From Syntrophobacter sp963666995 (GTDB lineage: Bacteria > Desulfobacterota > Syntrophobacteria > Syntrophobacterales > Syntrophobacteraceae): a stretch of 64,000 bases of DNA. Under the pieces are notes generated by a model. It was not told where the DNA came from and searched no databases. It worked only from the letters and a program-made list of their open reading frames with translations. Below, piece by piece: positions 35,367 to 44,416 of the stretch (position 1 is the stretch's first letter; each line of letters starts with the position of its first letter). The stretch is taken from contig OY762941.1 of NCBI GenBank assembly GCA_963666995.1, forward strand, positions 2,170,001 through 2,234,000, given 5' to 3'. The translations under genes and the position numbers were made by a program.

Positions 35367-36953
35367 CTACTTGTACGCATCCGGAACCATCTCGGTAAAC
35401 CCGGGCCCGTACGGCTTGTACGGAACGTTCGGGAATTTCTTCAGTTCGTCGAAGAACTGTACCCCGACACCTCCGATGTACAACGCGATCCAGCCGTTGT
35501 CGGAACCGGAAAAACGGCCGGGAGAAGATTTGAGGTCCCCTCGCGTCGGAGCGGCCCCGTTGAAGAGGATATCGTACTGTTCACCGGGGTCCCACCACAG
35601 GTCATAGACCGCCGGGGTTTTCATGAACAGGTTCGGTCCGAGCCAGGTGTCTTTGGCTGTCCACAGCGCCTTGAAATTCTTGACGCGCACACCCCCGAAG
35701 GACTGGTCGTTGAAGTAAATGAAGGTGTCGCGCTTGCCCGGCCCTTTGCCGAGCAGCGAATCGCTCTGATCGATCCCGTCGAAAATAATGGGTTGTCCCT
35801 CGTTGTCCTTCCACTCGCGAGGCGGCGGCTCAAGACCGGCAATCCGAGCCAAAGTCGGCCACCAGTCCATGTGCGAGAACATGTCCATGTTCACCGAACC
35901 GGGCTTGATCTTTCCCGGCCACCATGCGATGGCGGGGACCCGGTAGCCGCCTTCGAACGGCGAGCCTTTCATCCCCCGGAACGGGGTGTACCCGGCATCG
36001 GGCCAGGCATCGACCCATGCGCCGTTGTCCGTCGTCCAGATCACGATGGTGTTTTCCGCGATGCCCAAATCCCGAATCGCCTGAACGACCTGTCCCGAAT
36101 TGTCATCGAGTTCCATCAGTGCGTCCAGGTAGTTCCCGCTGCCGGGAGACTTGCCCTTCCAGCGAGGGGAAGGATTGTTCGGGTTGTGGACTTTCTGGAA
36201 GCAGAGGTAGACGAAGAACGGTTTGGGATCCTTTGCGTGCTGCTTGATCCACTCGATGGCCCTGGCCCTCATATCATCGTCCCCGGTGGCCAGGTCGTCA
36301 TAGTTGAACCGCTTCTTCACAACCTTGGGCGGCTCACCCGCTTTCCCTTCCCACATTGCAAAATTCATCTTGTTCCACTCGGCCATGAACTTCTCATCGT
36401 GTATGGGGAAGTTTGGATGCAAGGGGAGATAATCGTAAGCATAGACCCCCGCGTAGTACGGCAGCATGAAATACATCTCGTCGAAGCCGTTTGCAGTGGG
36501 GAAGTTTTCAGGCTTATCGCCGAGATGCCACTTGCCGAACTGCACGCTCGTGTACCCCGCCTGCTTCAGGTACTGCGCGATCGTCGGCGTCTTTTTGGTC
36601 AGACCGTTGGGGTCGCCCGGGGCCAGGACTGATGATAGGGAACTGCGGATAGCGAAGCGGCCGGTCATGAACGAGGCACGACCCGCAGTGCAACTGGCTT
36701 CGCCGTAGTAATTGACGAAGCGCATGCCTTCCGCTGCGAGGCGATCCAGGCTGGCCGTCGGCGCTCCGCGCATCATACCGCCTCCGTAGGCCCCCAGGTC
36801 GCCCCACCCCACGTCGTCGGTCATGATCATCACGATGTTGGGCGGCTTCGCCTGCCCGGAAGCGAGCGGAACAGCTATGCAGAATGCCATGCAAAAAAGG
36901 ACCGGAGCGACGGCTGAACGCCCGGTCCGGAAAGATTTCCGTGCCTCTTTCAT
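35367..36953 (-). CDS. Arylsulfatase (Cys-type, secreted)
   Basis: About 528 residues from ATG 36953, with GGAGGG seven bases upstream; a signal peptide follows (APVLFCMAFCIAVPLASG). Sulfatase hallmarks are the metal-binding TDDVGWGDLG and the modification site C88-T-A-G-R92, whose Cys is converted to formylglycine. Further hallmarks are GKWHLG and TTDNGAW. Because the residue is Cys within C-x-A-x-R, maturation could be by an anaerobic radical-SAM enzyme or FGE; neither is in the window. It hydrolyses sulfate esters in the periplasm, so sulfated organics or glycans are possible substrates. A MITE-like element lies 60 bases upstream of its start. Confidence 0.9.
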   Translation of the reverse strand: MKEARKSFRTGRSAVAPVLFCMAFCIAVPLASGQAKPPNIVMIMTDDVGWGDLGAYGGGMMRGAPTASLDRLAAEGMRFVNYYGEASCTAGRASFMTGRFAIRSSLSSVLAPGDPNGLTKKTPTIAQYLKQAGYTSVQFGKWHLGDKPENFPTANGFDEMYFMLPYYAGVYAYDYLPLHPNFPIHDEKFMAEWNKMNFAMWEGKAGEPPKVVKKRFNYDDLATGDDDMRARAIEWIKQHAKDPKPFFVYLCFQKVHNPNNPSPRWKGKSPGSGNYLDALMELDDNSGQVVQAIRDLGIAENTIVIWTTDNGAWVDAWPDAGYTPFRGMKGSPFEGGYRVPAIAWWPGKIKPGSVNMDMFSHMDWWPTLARIAGLEPPPREWKDNEGQPIIFDGIDQSDSLLGKGPGKRDTFIYFNDQSFGGVRVKNFKALWTAKDTWLGPNLFMKTPAVYDLWWDPGEQYDILFNGAAPTRGDLKSSPGRFSGSDNGWIALYIGGVGVQFFDELKKFPNVPYKPYGPGFTEMVPDAYK

Positions 36954-37558
36954 GGTGTCCCTCCTTTTACCCCCAAATTGTGCATGGGGCATCCCGGGGG
37001 ATTTCAGACTAATTTGCGTTCAAGACGATACTCTTGAGATCCCCAAAAAGAGCGGGGGAATGATTCCCCCGCGCCCCCGGATTTCGGCCACACACGCAAG
37101 CGCGTGTGGCCGAGCGCTCAGCGCTCGCGGCTGCTGCCCCGCCTTCAGCGGGGCGCTGCCGCAGCGCCAAACTGAGCCGCGAAGCGGCGTGGGGGACGCA
37201 GTTCCCCACGCTTTTTGTTCTTTGACGGCATCTTGAACGCAACTCGATATCAGACCTCCCCTGCGGCATGAGTGGAAAATGTGGGATACTCTTTAGCGTG
37301 CTGTACAAAGGAATTTCACGATACTGGTTTTCGGCGGCCGTGCCTGCCGGCTTTGCAAATTATGTTAAGGAGGGTGCGCGCAAATTTCAACGCATCGGAA
37401 CACTTAAATATTTTGCATATTCGATATCGAGGCGGGGCGGGCGGTTGAGGAGAACTCCGGCGTCATGCCGATTCAGGCCTACTCTTCGATCGGTGCCCCG
37501 GCAGGGCTGGAAGCAGGGCGGACGCGATCGATTCATCCTGCCCCATATGGCAAAATCG
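36954..37558. other. Intergenic region containing MITE-like copy A
   Basis: A 605-base gap between the sulfatase start and the stop of a small lipoprotein gene. The TIR-ended element at 37014-37242 fills 229 bases. The remainder (37255-37558) shows no gene. The sulfatase promoter must lie in, or be interrupted by, this region. Confidence 0.5.
37014..37242. mobile_element. MITE-like element, copy A (complete, both terminal inverted repeats)
   Basis: The ends are TTGCGTTCAAGA (37014-37025) and TCTTGAACGCAA (37231-37242), a perfect 12-bp terminal inverted repeat. Between them lies a chain of hairpins (for example GTGTGGCC/GGCCACAC-type arms near 37085-37115, GCCCCGCC/GGCGGGGC-type near 37135-37150, and GTGGGGGACG/GTTCCCCAC near 37188-37210). 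The element encodes no protein. It matches the copy at 42351-42782 nearly throughout apart from a nested insertion there. No clear target duplication is visible. Confidence 0.75.
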
Positions 37559-38278
37559 TCATTCACGTATAAAGATGCGGTAAGCGCACTGGACGTCCCG
37601 GCTCGAAAAAGACCCTTCCCGGGGAGGGGGGAAAATCAGCTTGCGTGGATGCGCCGGCCCGCCCTCGGTGCTGTTTGTTGGAAACATCCCGGCCCAGTGG
37701 GCAAGGCTCTGTTCGATCATCTCGCGGAGCATGTCCATTTCCACTCCCGGCCTGCGCAATTCCCGGGGGTCCCATTCGAACGTATATTCCGACCGGACGG
37801 TTTCGCCGGTCCCGGCCAGGCGGGCGCTGAACTGCATCTCCGCCTTGAGCCTGTAGGAACCAAGGTATTGCCGAAACCGGGTCAGCCGGAGTTCGAGAGT
37901 ATCCCCGGGGGCTTCTGCTCCATGAGAGGAAAGGTTCGATGCAAATTCGCGGAAGACTCTCCCGGCCTCGAATTTCCCCCGCAATTCCACTCCCAGCGAA
38001 GCGCCGGCGGTTCCCCCGACCGATCCTCCGGAGCCCAGCGAAGCGCTGCCGCCAAGAATCGCCTGAGACGGGTTGACCTGGATCACCGTGGACTGCAGCT
38101 TTGCCGACTCTTCATCTACCATAATCTTCACGGGCAGAGGTGCCACCCTGCCCGGTTCGAAAGAACGGTGGCGGTTTAAGCCGGATCCGGCGCCGCATGC
38201 GACGAGGAACATCACACAGGCGCATGCCGGCATCCAGTGCCCGAAAAATTGCAGGCGGCGTGCATATCCATGGTTCAT
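37559..38278 (-). CDS. Hypothetical lipoprotein
   Basis: 239 residues. A signal sequence with lipobox (VMFLVACG, Cys about residue 28) predicts an outer-membrane or periplasmic lipoprotein. The middle contains a Gly/Ser-rich stretch (LGGSASLGSGGSVGGTAGASLG) followed by a beta-rich domain (RLTRFRQYLGSYRLKAEMQFSARL), which recalls small lipoproteins of the YajG type, though I cannot assign a family. The ribosome-binding site is weak. It is followed downstream in the same direction by nothing but the MITE-containing gap. Confidence 0.7.
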   Translation of the reverse strand: MNHGYARRLQFFGHWMPACACVMFLVACGAGSGLNRHRSFEPGRVAPLPVKIMVDEESAKLQSTVIQVNPSQAILGGSASLGSGGSVGGTAGASLGVELRGKFEAGRVFREFASNLSSHGAEAPGDTLELRLTRFRQYLGSYRLKAEMQFSARLAGTGETVRSEYTFEWDPRELRRPGVEMDMLREMIEQSLAHWAGMFPTNSTEGGPAHPRKLIFPPPREGSFSSRDVQCAYRIFIRE

Positions 38279-38426
38279 GAGACAAACCCGTCGAGACGCG
38301 ACTCACTGCCTTCCCGCACGAGGATCGCCGAGCGTTCCCGGTTTCAGCGGACCGGATACGAACCCCGCGGCGGTGGGAATCGGCGTCCGCTGGTCCTCCG
38401 ACAAACGCGGCGGGGAAAGTGGTCCG

Positions 38427-38894
38427 TTATTCATAATTGCCGACGAACCTGACTTTGATCTGCACGGCTGACGACGGAAGACGGCCAAATGATTTCGACC
38501 ATGAGCCGGACTGGGAATCTCCGAATGAGAAGTGCCGCAGGTCTTTGGAAAAAACAACGGAGCCTTCCGAGTCGTAGCCGCGAACCTCGACTCGAAATAC
38601 CAGGAGAGCAAACGAAGTTGTTTCAGGCTTTAGCTGCCTCCAGACCTTCAACTGAAGGCTGGAGGCTTTGGCACCCGATCCGAAAATCAGGAATGCCTTC
38701 GCGTCCCCGTTGCCGAAAGACTCGTCGAAAAGAGTTGCATAAACGCCCGGGGACGAGCCGCCCGAATTGCCCCCGTAGCTCAGGCCGTATTCCTCAAGGA
38801 CCGGCTCGACGGCGGGTTCGGAGATCTGCGCGGCCGCCCCGGGAGGGCTCAGAACAACGGCCAGTAAAATGATTGCCCACAAGACGTATCTCAT
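38427..38894 (-). CDS. Hypothetical exported protein
   Basis: 155 residues. AGGAGG lies about seven bases before ATG 38894, and a clear Sec signal peptide is present (YVLWAIILLAVVLSPPGAAAQ). The mature part is beta-rich with Gly/Ser patches and no cysteines or catalytic motif that I recognise. It is read in the same direction as the lipoprotein gene 149 bases further on, and may be co-transcribed with it. Function unknown. Confidence 0.72.
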   Translation of the reverse strand: MRYVLWAIILLAVVLSPPGAAAQISEPAVEPVLEEYGLSYGGNSGGSSPGVYATLFDESFGNGDAKAFLIFGSGAKASSLQLKVWRQLKPETTSFALLVFRVEVRGYDSEGSVVFSKDLRHFSFGDSQSGSWSKSFGRLPSSAVQIKVRFVGNYE

Positions 38895-38926
38895 CTGATG
38901 TCCTCCTCACGCAGCGTGCCGCTGCA

Positions 38927-40213
38927 TCAACCGGAAAAATGACGACCACCGGTTCCCGCTCCCGTCTTATCGAAGACGACCGCTCCGTTCTTGACGACCT
39001 TTTCGACTGTGCTGACGCCGATGTGGTAGGGGATGAACCTGTAAGATGGAAACTCGTGAATCACAAGGTCCCCCTTCTTTCCCACATCGATGCTGCCGAT
39101 GCTGTCCGCTCGTCCGAGCGCTGCGGCGCCGTTTATGGTGAGCGCCGTAACGGCTTCTTCCGGGGTGATGTTCATGTAGAGGGTTGCAAGGGCGACGATC
39201 AACGGGATCGATTCGGTGTAACAGCTCCCGGGGTTGAGGTCCGATGCCAGGGCTACGGCGCAGCCGTTGTCGATCATAAAACGCCCCTTGGCGTAAGGTT
39301 CTCTCAGGCTGAAGGCAGTGCCGGGAAGCAGCGTGCAGATGACCCCGCACCGCGCCATGTCCCGGATTCCTGCGTCGGATGCCTGCAGCAGGTGGTCGGC
39401 GGATACGGTCCCCAGTTCGGCCGCGAGTTCGGCGCCGCCGAACCGGACGATCTCATCGGCGTGGATCTTGAGCCTCAGTCCGGATTCCCTGGCCTTAAAG
39501 AGGAGCTTTCGCGACTGTTCGACTGAAAAAACGTTCTTTTCGCAGAAGATATCGCAGAATTCGGCGAGGCCCCGTTCGACGACCGCCGGGAGCACCTCAT
39601 CGATTATGAAATCGATATAGGAATCGGTGCGCCCCTTGAAGTCGTCCGGGACCGCATGGGCGCCGAGAAAGGTCCGGGCGACGTCCACGGGGTGGATCGC
39701 GTCGAGTTCGGCCATGACTTCGAGCTGCCTCATTTCCGTATCGCGATCGAGTCCGTAGCCGCTTTTCCCTTCAACGGTCGTCACCCCGAAGGCAAGCATG
39801 GAATCGAGCCGCTTCAGCCCCGACTTGACCAGTTCCTCTTTGGATGCGGCCCGGGTTGCGGCAACCGTGCTGACGATCCCTCCCCCGCGCTGCATGATGT
39901 CCATGTAGCTGTCGCCCCGGAGCCTCCACGCAAATTCGTCCGCACGGTAGCCGCCGAAGACGAAATGGGTGTGAGAATCCACAAAGCCGGGCAGGACGGC
40001 CCGGTTGCCCGCGTCGATCACCGTGTAGCCGCTTTCGTCGAACCCGGAAAGGAGTTCGTCCGTGCCGCCCACAGCCCGGATGATGCCGTTCCGGATGACC
40101 ACGGCGCCGTTCCGGATGATGTGAAGGTCCCGCATTGCTTCGCCGCGCCTGGCCTCGAAACCGCTGCACGTGACCAGTTCCGCGGCGTTCTTTACGATCA
40201 GGTTCCCGTCCAT
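38927..40213 (-). CDS. hutI: Imidazolonepropionase
   Basis: 428 residues, full length. It belongs to the amidohydrolase superfamily with metal-binding DSHTHFVFGG, the substrate-binding RGGGIVSTVAATRAAS and SGYGL segments, LKIHADE, and the late metal-ligand Asp in ASDLNPGS, all characteristic of HutI. It converts imidazolone-5-propionate to N-formimino-glutamate in histidine breakdown. GGAG lies about ten bases before ATG 40213. hutH lies upstream in the same direction, separated by 251 bases that contain a dispersed repeat copy. hutU, which makes the HutI substrate, is not in the window. Confidence 0.93.
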   Translation of the reverse strand: MDGNLIVKNAAELVTCSGFEARRGEAMRDLHIIRNGAVVIRNGIIRAVGGTDELLSGFDESGYTVIDAGNRAVLPGFVDSHTHFVFGGYRADEFAWRLRGDSYMDIMQRGGGIVSTVAATRAASKEELVKSGLKRLDSMLAFGVTTVEGKSGYGLDRDTEMRQLEVMAELDAIHPVDVARTFLGAHAVPDDFKGRTDSYIDFIIDEVLPAVVERGLAEFCDIFCEKNVFSVEQSRKLLFKARESGLRLKIHADEIVRFGGAELAAELGTVSADHLLQASDAGIRDMARCGVICTLLPGTAFSLREPYAKGRFMIDNGCAVALASDLNPGSCYTESIPLIVALATLYMNITPEEAVTALTINGAAALGRADSIGSIDVGKKGDLVIHEFPSYRFIPYHIGVSTVEKVVKNGAVVFDKTGAGTGGRHFSG

Positions 40214-40265
40214 CGATTCTCTACTCCGCTGATCCGCTCTCCAGTGAAAAGCCTTTTGGGCCGGC

Positions 40266-40380
40266 TTGCGTCCAAGAATAACAAACGATATTTCTCAAGA
40301 GCGTGGGGAACTGCGTCCCCCCCCCACGCCGCTTCGCGGCTTTCTGTGGCGCCGCGGCCGCGCCCCGCATAATGCGGGGC
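40266..40380. repeat. Palindromic dispersed repeat, copy D between hutH and hutI
   Basis: It begins with TTGCGTCCAAGAAT, a one-mismatch version of the family terminus, then AACGATATTTCTCAAGAGCG and GTGGGGAACTGCG, as in the copy at 48354. It continues through the GCCGCTTCGCGGC and GCCCCGC/GCGGGGC hairpins. The right terminal repeat is missing. It lies in the hutH-hutI spacer and may affect read-through. Confidence 0.65.
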
Positions 40381-40464
40381 GATCCGATTGCGTTCTCCTC
40401 CATGCGCCGGTGCGCCAAGCCGGAAAAGCATCTTTGAGACCGAATGATTCGGATTGCCTGCCGA

Positions 40465-41994
40465 TCATTCCAGAGGGCCGATCCCGTCTTCCACCCTCCG
40501 AAGGATCTCACCGCTTCGAATGAGCGATGCGACGGTTTCGATTTCCGGAGCGAGGTAGCGGTCGTGATCCAGCCGGGACACCTTTTCCCTGACGGTCCGG
40601 TATGCCTCCAGAGTCCCCGGACCCGGGTCGCCCCTGGTGAGGAGATCCAGGGCCTGGCAGGCGCACAGCAGCTCGATGGCAAGGACATATTCGGCGTTTT
40701 CGATGACGGCCCTGCATTTGCGGGCCGAAATGGTCCCCATGCTGACGTGGTCTTCCTTGTTGCCGGAGGTGGGAATCGAATCCACGGACGCCGGATGGCA
40801 GAGGGTCTTGTTCTCGCTCACCAGGGCGGCTGCCGTGTACTGAGCGATCATGAACCCGGTGTTCAACCCGGTGTCTTCCACCAGGAAGGCGGGCAGGCCG
40901 CTCAGTTGTGGATTCACCAGCCGCTCGATCCGCCGCTCGGAAACGTTGGCCAGCTCCGATACGGCCATGCTCAGGTAGTCGGAGCAAAGGGCGATCGGCT
41001 GTCCGTGGAAGTTTCCGCCGTTCAGCACCCGCTGAACATCGGAAAAGATGAGCGGATTGGTGGTCGTGGAATTGATCTCGATTTCGACGGTCCGGCGAGT
41101 GTGCTCGACGGCATCCCGGGATGCCCCGTGAATCTGCGGGGCACACCTCAGGGTGTAGGCGTCCTGTATACGGGAGCAGTCCTTGTGCGAAGAGATGATT
41201 TCACTGTTTTTCGTGATGCGGTCCATATTGCGGGCGGCGGCCTGCTGGCCGGGATGCGGCCTCAGGCGATGGATCCGGGGGTCGAACGCGGTGTTGGTGC
41301 ACATGAGCACTTCGAGGCTCATGGCACAGGCGATGTCCGCGATCTTACTGAGCCTCGCGGCGTCGTTCACGGCCAGAGCGGCCAGGGAGGTCATCACCTG
41401 AGTGCCGTTGATGAGGGCCAGGCCCTCACCTGCCTCCAGCGTGACGGGTTGAAGACCGGCCGCCGCCAGGGCGTCCCTTGCGTGCATCCGCTCGCCCCGG
41501 CAGAAAGCTTCCCCTTCACCCACGATGACAAGGGCCAAGTGAGCCATGGGGGCCAGATCGCCGCTTGCCCCCACCGAGCCCTTGCAGGGCACTGCCGGGT
41601 AAACCTCCCGGTTCAGGGCATTCACCAGGGCCAGCAGGGTTTCAAGCCGGATGCCCGCGTAGCCTTTGGCGAGGTCGTGGACCCGCAATGCCATGGTTCC
41701 CCGGACAACCTCTTCGGGGAACGGCTCACCAACGCCCGTAGCGTGACTGAGCAGCGTGTTCTTCTGTAGGAGAATTGTATCTTTTACCGGGATGCTGACA
41801 TCGCAGAGCGCCCCGACGCCGGTGGTGATGCCGTAGATCACCCGGCCTTCGCGAAGCCACTTTTCGACGAGTTCCCTGGACTCATTTACCGCCGATACGG
41901 CCGATTCCGAAAGGGCCACCGGCTCGCGACGGCGTGCGATCGCCACCAGATCCTCTACCGTCAGCCGATCCCCGCCCAGCGTGATCTTTTGCAT
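40465..41994 (-). CDS. hutH: Histidine ammonia-lyase
   Basis: 509 residues from ATG 41994; the frame is open to 42123 but the extra 43 residues have no family match. The MIO prosthetic group precursor A143-S144-G145 is in GSVGASGDLAPMAHL, and YGITTGVGAL supplies the catalytic Tyr. Length and motifs fit bona fide HutH. It deaminates histidine to urocanate. It is first in a hutH-hutI pair on the minus strand; the intermediate urocanase step must be encoded elsewhere. Its upstream region is occupied by a composite MITE-like element (42351-42782). Confidence 0.93.
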   Translation of the reverse strand: MQKITLGGDRLTVEDLVAIARRREPVALSESAVSAVNESRELVEKWLREGRVIYGITTGVGALCDVSIPVKDTILLQKNTLLSHATGVGEPFPEEVVRGTMALRVHDLAKGYAGIRLETLLALVNALNREVYPAVPCKGSVGASGDLAPMAHLALVIVGEGEAFCRGERMHARDALAAAGLQPVTLEAGEGLALINGTQVMTSLAALAVNDAARLSKIADIACAMSLEVLMCTNTAFDPRIHRLRPHPGQQAAARNMDRITKNSEIISSHKDCSRIQDAYTLRCAPQIHGASRDAVEHTRRTVEIEINSTTTNPLIFSDVQRVLNGGNFHGQPIALCSDYLSMAVSELANVSERRIERLVNPQLSGLPAFLVEDTGLNTGFMIAQYTAAALVSENKTLCHPASVDSIPTSGNKEDHVSMGTISARKCRAVIENAEYVLAIELLCACQALDLLTRGDPGPGTLEAYRTVREKVSRLDHDRYLAPEIETVASLIRSGEILRRVEDGIGPLE

Positions 41995-42350
41995 GTCGTC
42001 GTTCTCTGGCTCAACAGCCTGTAACGTGATGCGATATTTTGCGATAATACGGATCTGAGTCTCCCGCCCGGATGAGCCCCACACCCGGACGGATGGAAAG
42101 CCTTTTCGCGGCCCAAGGTTCAAATACCATGTCTTGTGCCGGATTAGAAGACAGAGTTCGCTTTTTTCGCATCCGTTCGCACAGCCTGACGGACTCTTAT
42201 GGCCTCAGGCACTTTGGCGCACTCATGTCTGGGGGCGCTGGAAGGGCGCTCATTTTCAATGCCTTGAAAAAGCGTCCGAAAAGTGCACAATGAAAAGGCG
42301 GATCGAACGGAACGTTTGCGGGAAGAAAGCCGTCAAGGTCTTATACTAAC

Positions 42351-42782
42351 TTGCGTTCAAGATGATACTCTTAAGATCCCCAAAAAGAGCGGGGGAATGA
42401 TTCCCGGCCTGTTGCCCAAAGAAAAAGTGTCTGCATTCCCACGCGGGAGCGTGGGAACGAGCGTAATCAGGATTTGTCATTCCGGTGGAGGCCGGAATCC
42501 AGACTCGTTGAAATCACTGGATAAGTCCAATTAACGACACTAGACTCCGGTTTTCGCCGGGGTGACGTTTCTGGACAAACGGCTCATTTTTCACTTGGAT
42601 TCTGTTTGGGCAACAGCCCCTTCCCCCGCGCCCCCGGATTTCGGCCACACGCGCAAGCGCGTGAGGCCGAGCGCTCAGCGCTCGCGGCTGCCGCAGCGCC
42701 AAACTGAGCCGCGAAGCGGCATGGGGGTGTGGGGGACGCAGTTCCCCACGCTTTTCATTCTTTGATGGCATCTTGAACGCAA
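42351..42782. mobile_element. MITE-like element, copy B (complete ends, interrupted by another element)
   Basis: Left end TTGCGTTCAAGATG (42351-42364), right end CATCTTGAACGCAA (42769-42782): a perfect 14-bp inverted repeat. The body matches copy A (37014-37242), but about 215 bases are inserted after GGGGGAATGATTCCC. The element ends 14 bases before the start of the RACE-type gene and lies upstream of hutH, so it separates both genes from whatever promoter region preceded the insertion. No gene lies in the remaining parts of 41995-42796. Confidence 0.78.
42406..42620. mobile_element. Second MITE-like element nested inside copy B
   Basis: The ends read GGCCTGTTGCCCAAA and, inverted, GGGCTGTTGCCCAAA, so a 15-bp terminal inverted repeat with one mismatch (core CTGTTGCCCAAA at 42409-42420 and TTTGGGCAACAG at 42605-42616). 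It is flanked by TTCCC at 42401-42405 and 42621-42625, a likely 5-bp target duplication, because copy A has only one TTCCC here. Inside are two smaller palindromes, CCCACGCGGGAGCGTGGG and a GTCATTCCGG ... CCGGGGTGAC arm pair of the kind seen dispersed in many proteobacterial genomes. Confidence 0.72.
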
Positions 42783-42796
42783 CCCGGTATTAGAGA

Positions 42797-44416
42797 ATGC
42801 CTGGAAAAAACAGTTGTGTCATTCGTATCGAGCCATTTGGGCTCCGGTTCACGGCAAGCCCCGGGGCCAACCTCGCTCTTTTTCTCCGGGAAAAGGGCAT
42901 TCCCCTGCGCTCGGACTGCGGAGGAAAAGGCCTGTGCGGCAAATGCCTTGTCAACATCGGCGTCCCCGCTCAGGGAGCAGCGCCGCTCCGGACTGTCCCG
43001 GCCTGCCGGACGGAAATCGCCTCCGATCTCGTGGTGGACATGCCGCTGTCGAGCCTCGTCAGTCCATCCGAAGCGGTCGATAAGGCAATCGATTTCGACG
43101 GCTGCCTGCCGCGGCTGGAAGGAACGGCACGACGGCCGGGTTTCGGCATTGCAGTCGATCTCGGGACCACAACCATCGCCGGGTTTCTTTGCGATTACGC
43201 TAGGGGAACGCCGGTCGCTTCGGCGGTAGCTCCGAACCCGCAGTCGGTCTACGGGGCGGACGTCATGAGCCGGATTACGGCGGCCGTTTCCGGCGCCGCA
43301 CACCTTCGACTGCTGAAGCAACTCGCTGTGTCGGCTATCGATGAAATAGCTCTCTCCCTGGTCCGGAACGCCGGAATCACACCCGATGCGGTCGATGAAT
43401 TCGTCGTCGTCGGAAATTCCACGATGCTGCATCTTTTCCTCGGCATAGACCCCGCGTCTCTTGGGGAAAGTCCTTTCAGGCCGGCATTCACAAGCAGCCG
43501 GGAATGCGCAGCCGGTGAGGTCGGGCTCGCATTGAACCCCCATTCAAGAGTCATCACCCTGCCCCTGGTTTCCGGGTTCGTCGGTGCGGACCTGGTCAGT
43601 GCCGCTCTGGCCCAGGGAATGCCCGAGTGTGCCGATGGGACCATGCTGATCGACATCGGAACAAACGGTGAGATCATTCTGAAAGCAAACGGGAGCTTTT
43701 ATGCCACGTCCTGCGCGACCGGCCCGGCCCTTGAGGGAGCAACCATCGCGGACGGAATGCTTGCCCTGTCCGGGGCCATCAATTCCTTCAGGTTCGATCC
43801 CGCGGACGGGTCCCCGAAATACACCGTGATCGGGCAGAATTCCGGCGGCCCGGTAAAGGCCCGCGGCATCTGCGGTTCCGGTCTCGTGAGCATCGCTGCG
43901 GCCCTCATCCGGCGCGGTCTCATCGAACCCGGCGGCCGGTTCAACCTCGGAGCCGTGCCTTCGGGCCTCCTCAGGGCCGGCCGCCGGGGCGTCGCGGAAT
44001 TCGTGGTCGCCCGCTCGGATGAAACGGACACGGGCAGGGACATCGTTCTCACCCAGAAAGACATCCGGGCGCTGCAGTTGGCAAAGGGCGCCGTCCATGC
44101 CGGGATTGATCTGCTCTGCCGCAGCGCCGGTTGCGGCCTCCCCGGGGAAATCATCCTGGCCGGGTCCTTCGGCAGCCATCTCGACGTCGGCGATCTGCTG
44201 ACCCTCGGCCTTCTTCCGCCCGTACCGCCGGAGCGGGTTCGAATCGTTGGAAATGCTGCCGGAGCGGGCGCTGTTATGGCCGCAATCGATCGGGGCTTCA
44301 GGAAAGAGGCGAGTGCGTTCGCCGAAAAGATCCAGGTCGTTGAACTGGCATCCCTGCCCGAATTCCAGAGTGTTTTCCTGAATTCCCTCTCATTTCCGGA
44401 TGGAGGCGAGCTTTGA
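42797..44416 (+). CDS. Reductive activator of corrinoid-dependent enzymes (2Fe-2S + ASKHA, DUF4445)
   Basis: 539 residues. The N terminus is a plant-type ferredoxin domain with C41-x5-C47-x2-C50 and C70 (DCGGKGLCGKC). From about residue 115 an ASKHA ATPase domain follows (VDLGTTTIAGF at 120-130, later LIDIGTNGEI and AGSFGSHLDV). This architecture is that of RACE proteins (RamA/AcsE-activator type), which reduce inactive Co(II) to Co(I) in corrinoid proteins using ATP. The stop overlaps the possible TTG start of the next gene. No strong Shine-Dalgarno is seen; the start is only 14 bases from the end of a MITE-like element. The corrinoid partner is not in the window. Confidence 0.87.
   Translation: MPGKNSCVIRIEPFGLRFTASPGANLALFLREKGIPLRSDCGGKGLCGKCLVNIGVPAQGAAPLRTVPACRTEIASDLVVDMPLSSLVSPSEAVDKAIDFDGCLPRLEGTARRPGFGIAVDLGTTTIAGFLCDYARGTPVASAVAPNPQSVYGADVMSRITAAVSGAAHLRLLKQLAVSAIDEIALSLVRNAGITPDAVDEFVVVGNSTMLHLFLGIDPASLGESPFRPAFTSSRECAAGEVGLALNPHSRVITLPLVSGFVGADLVSAALAQGMPECADGTMLIDIGTNGEIILKANGSFYATSCATGPALEGATIADGMLALSGAINSFRFDPADGSPKYTVIGQNSGGPVKARGICGSGLVSIAAALIRRGLIEPGGRFNLGAVPSGLLRAGRRGVAEFVVARSDETDTGRDIVLTQKDIRALQLAKGAVHAGIDLLCRSAGCGLPGEIILAGSFGSHLDVGDLLTLGLLPPVPPERVRIVGNAAGAGAVMAAIDRGFRKEASAFAEKIQVVELASLPEFQSVFLNSLSFPDGGEL

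Noticed and set aside
41995..42123. Longer hutH start
   Set aside because: The additional 43 residues are not part of any HutH pattern; ATG 41994 gives the standard N terminus and MIO position 143-145.
37014..42782. CRISPR-like array from the GC-rich palindromic repeats
   Set aside because: The repeats are isolated, kilobases apart and of 115-430 bases; there are no regularly spaced short repeats or cas genes.
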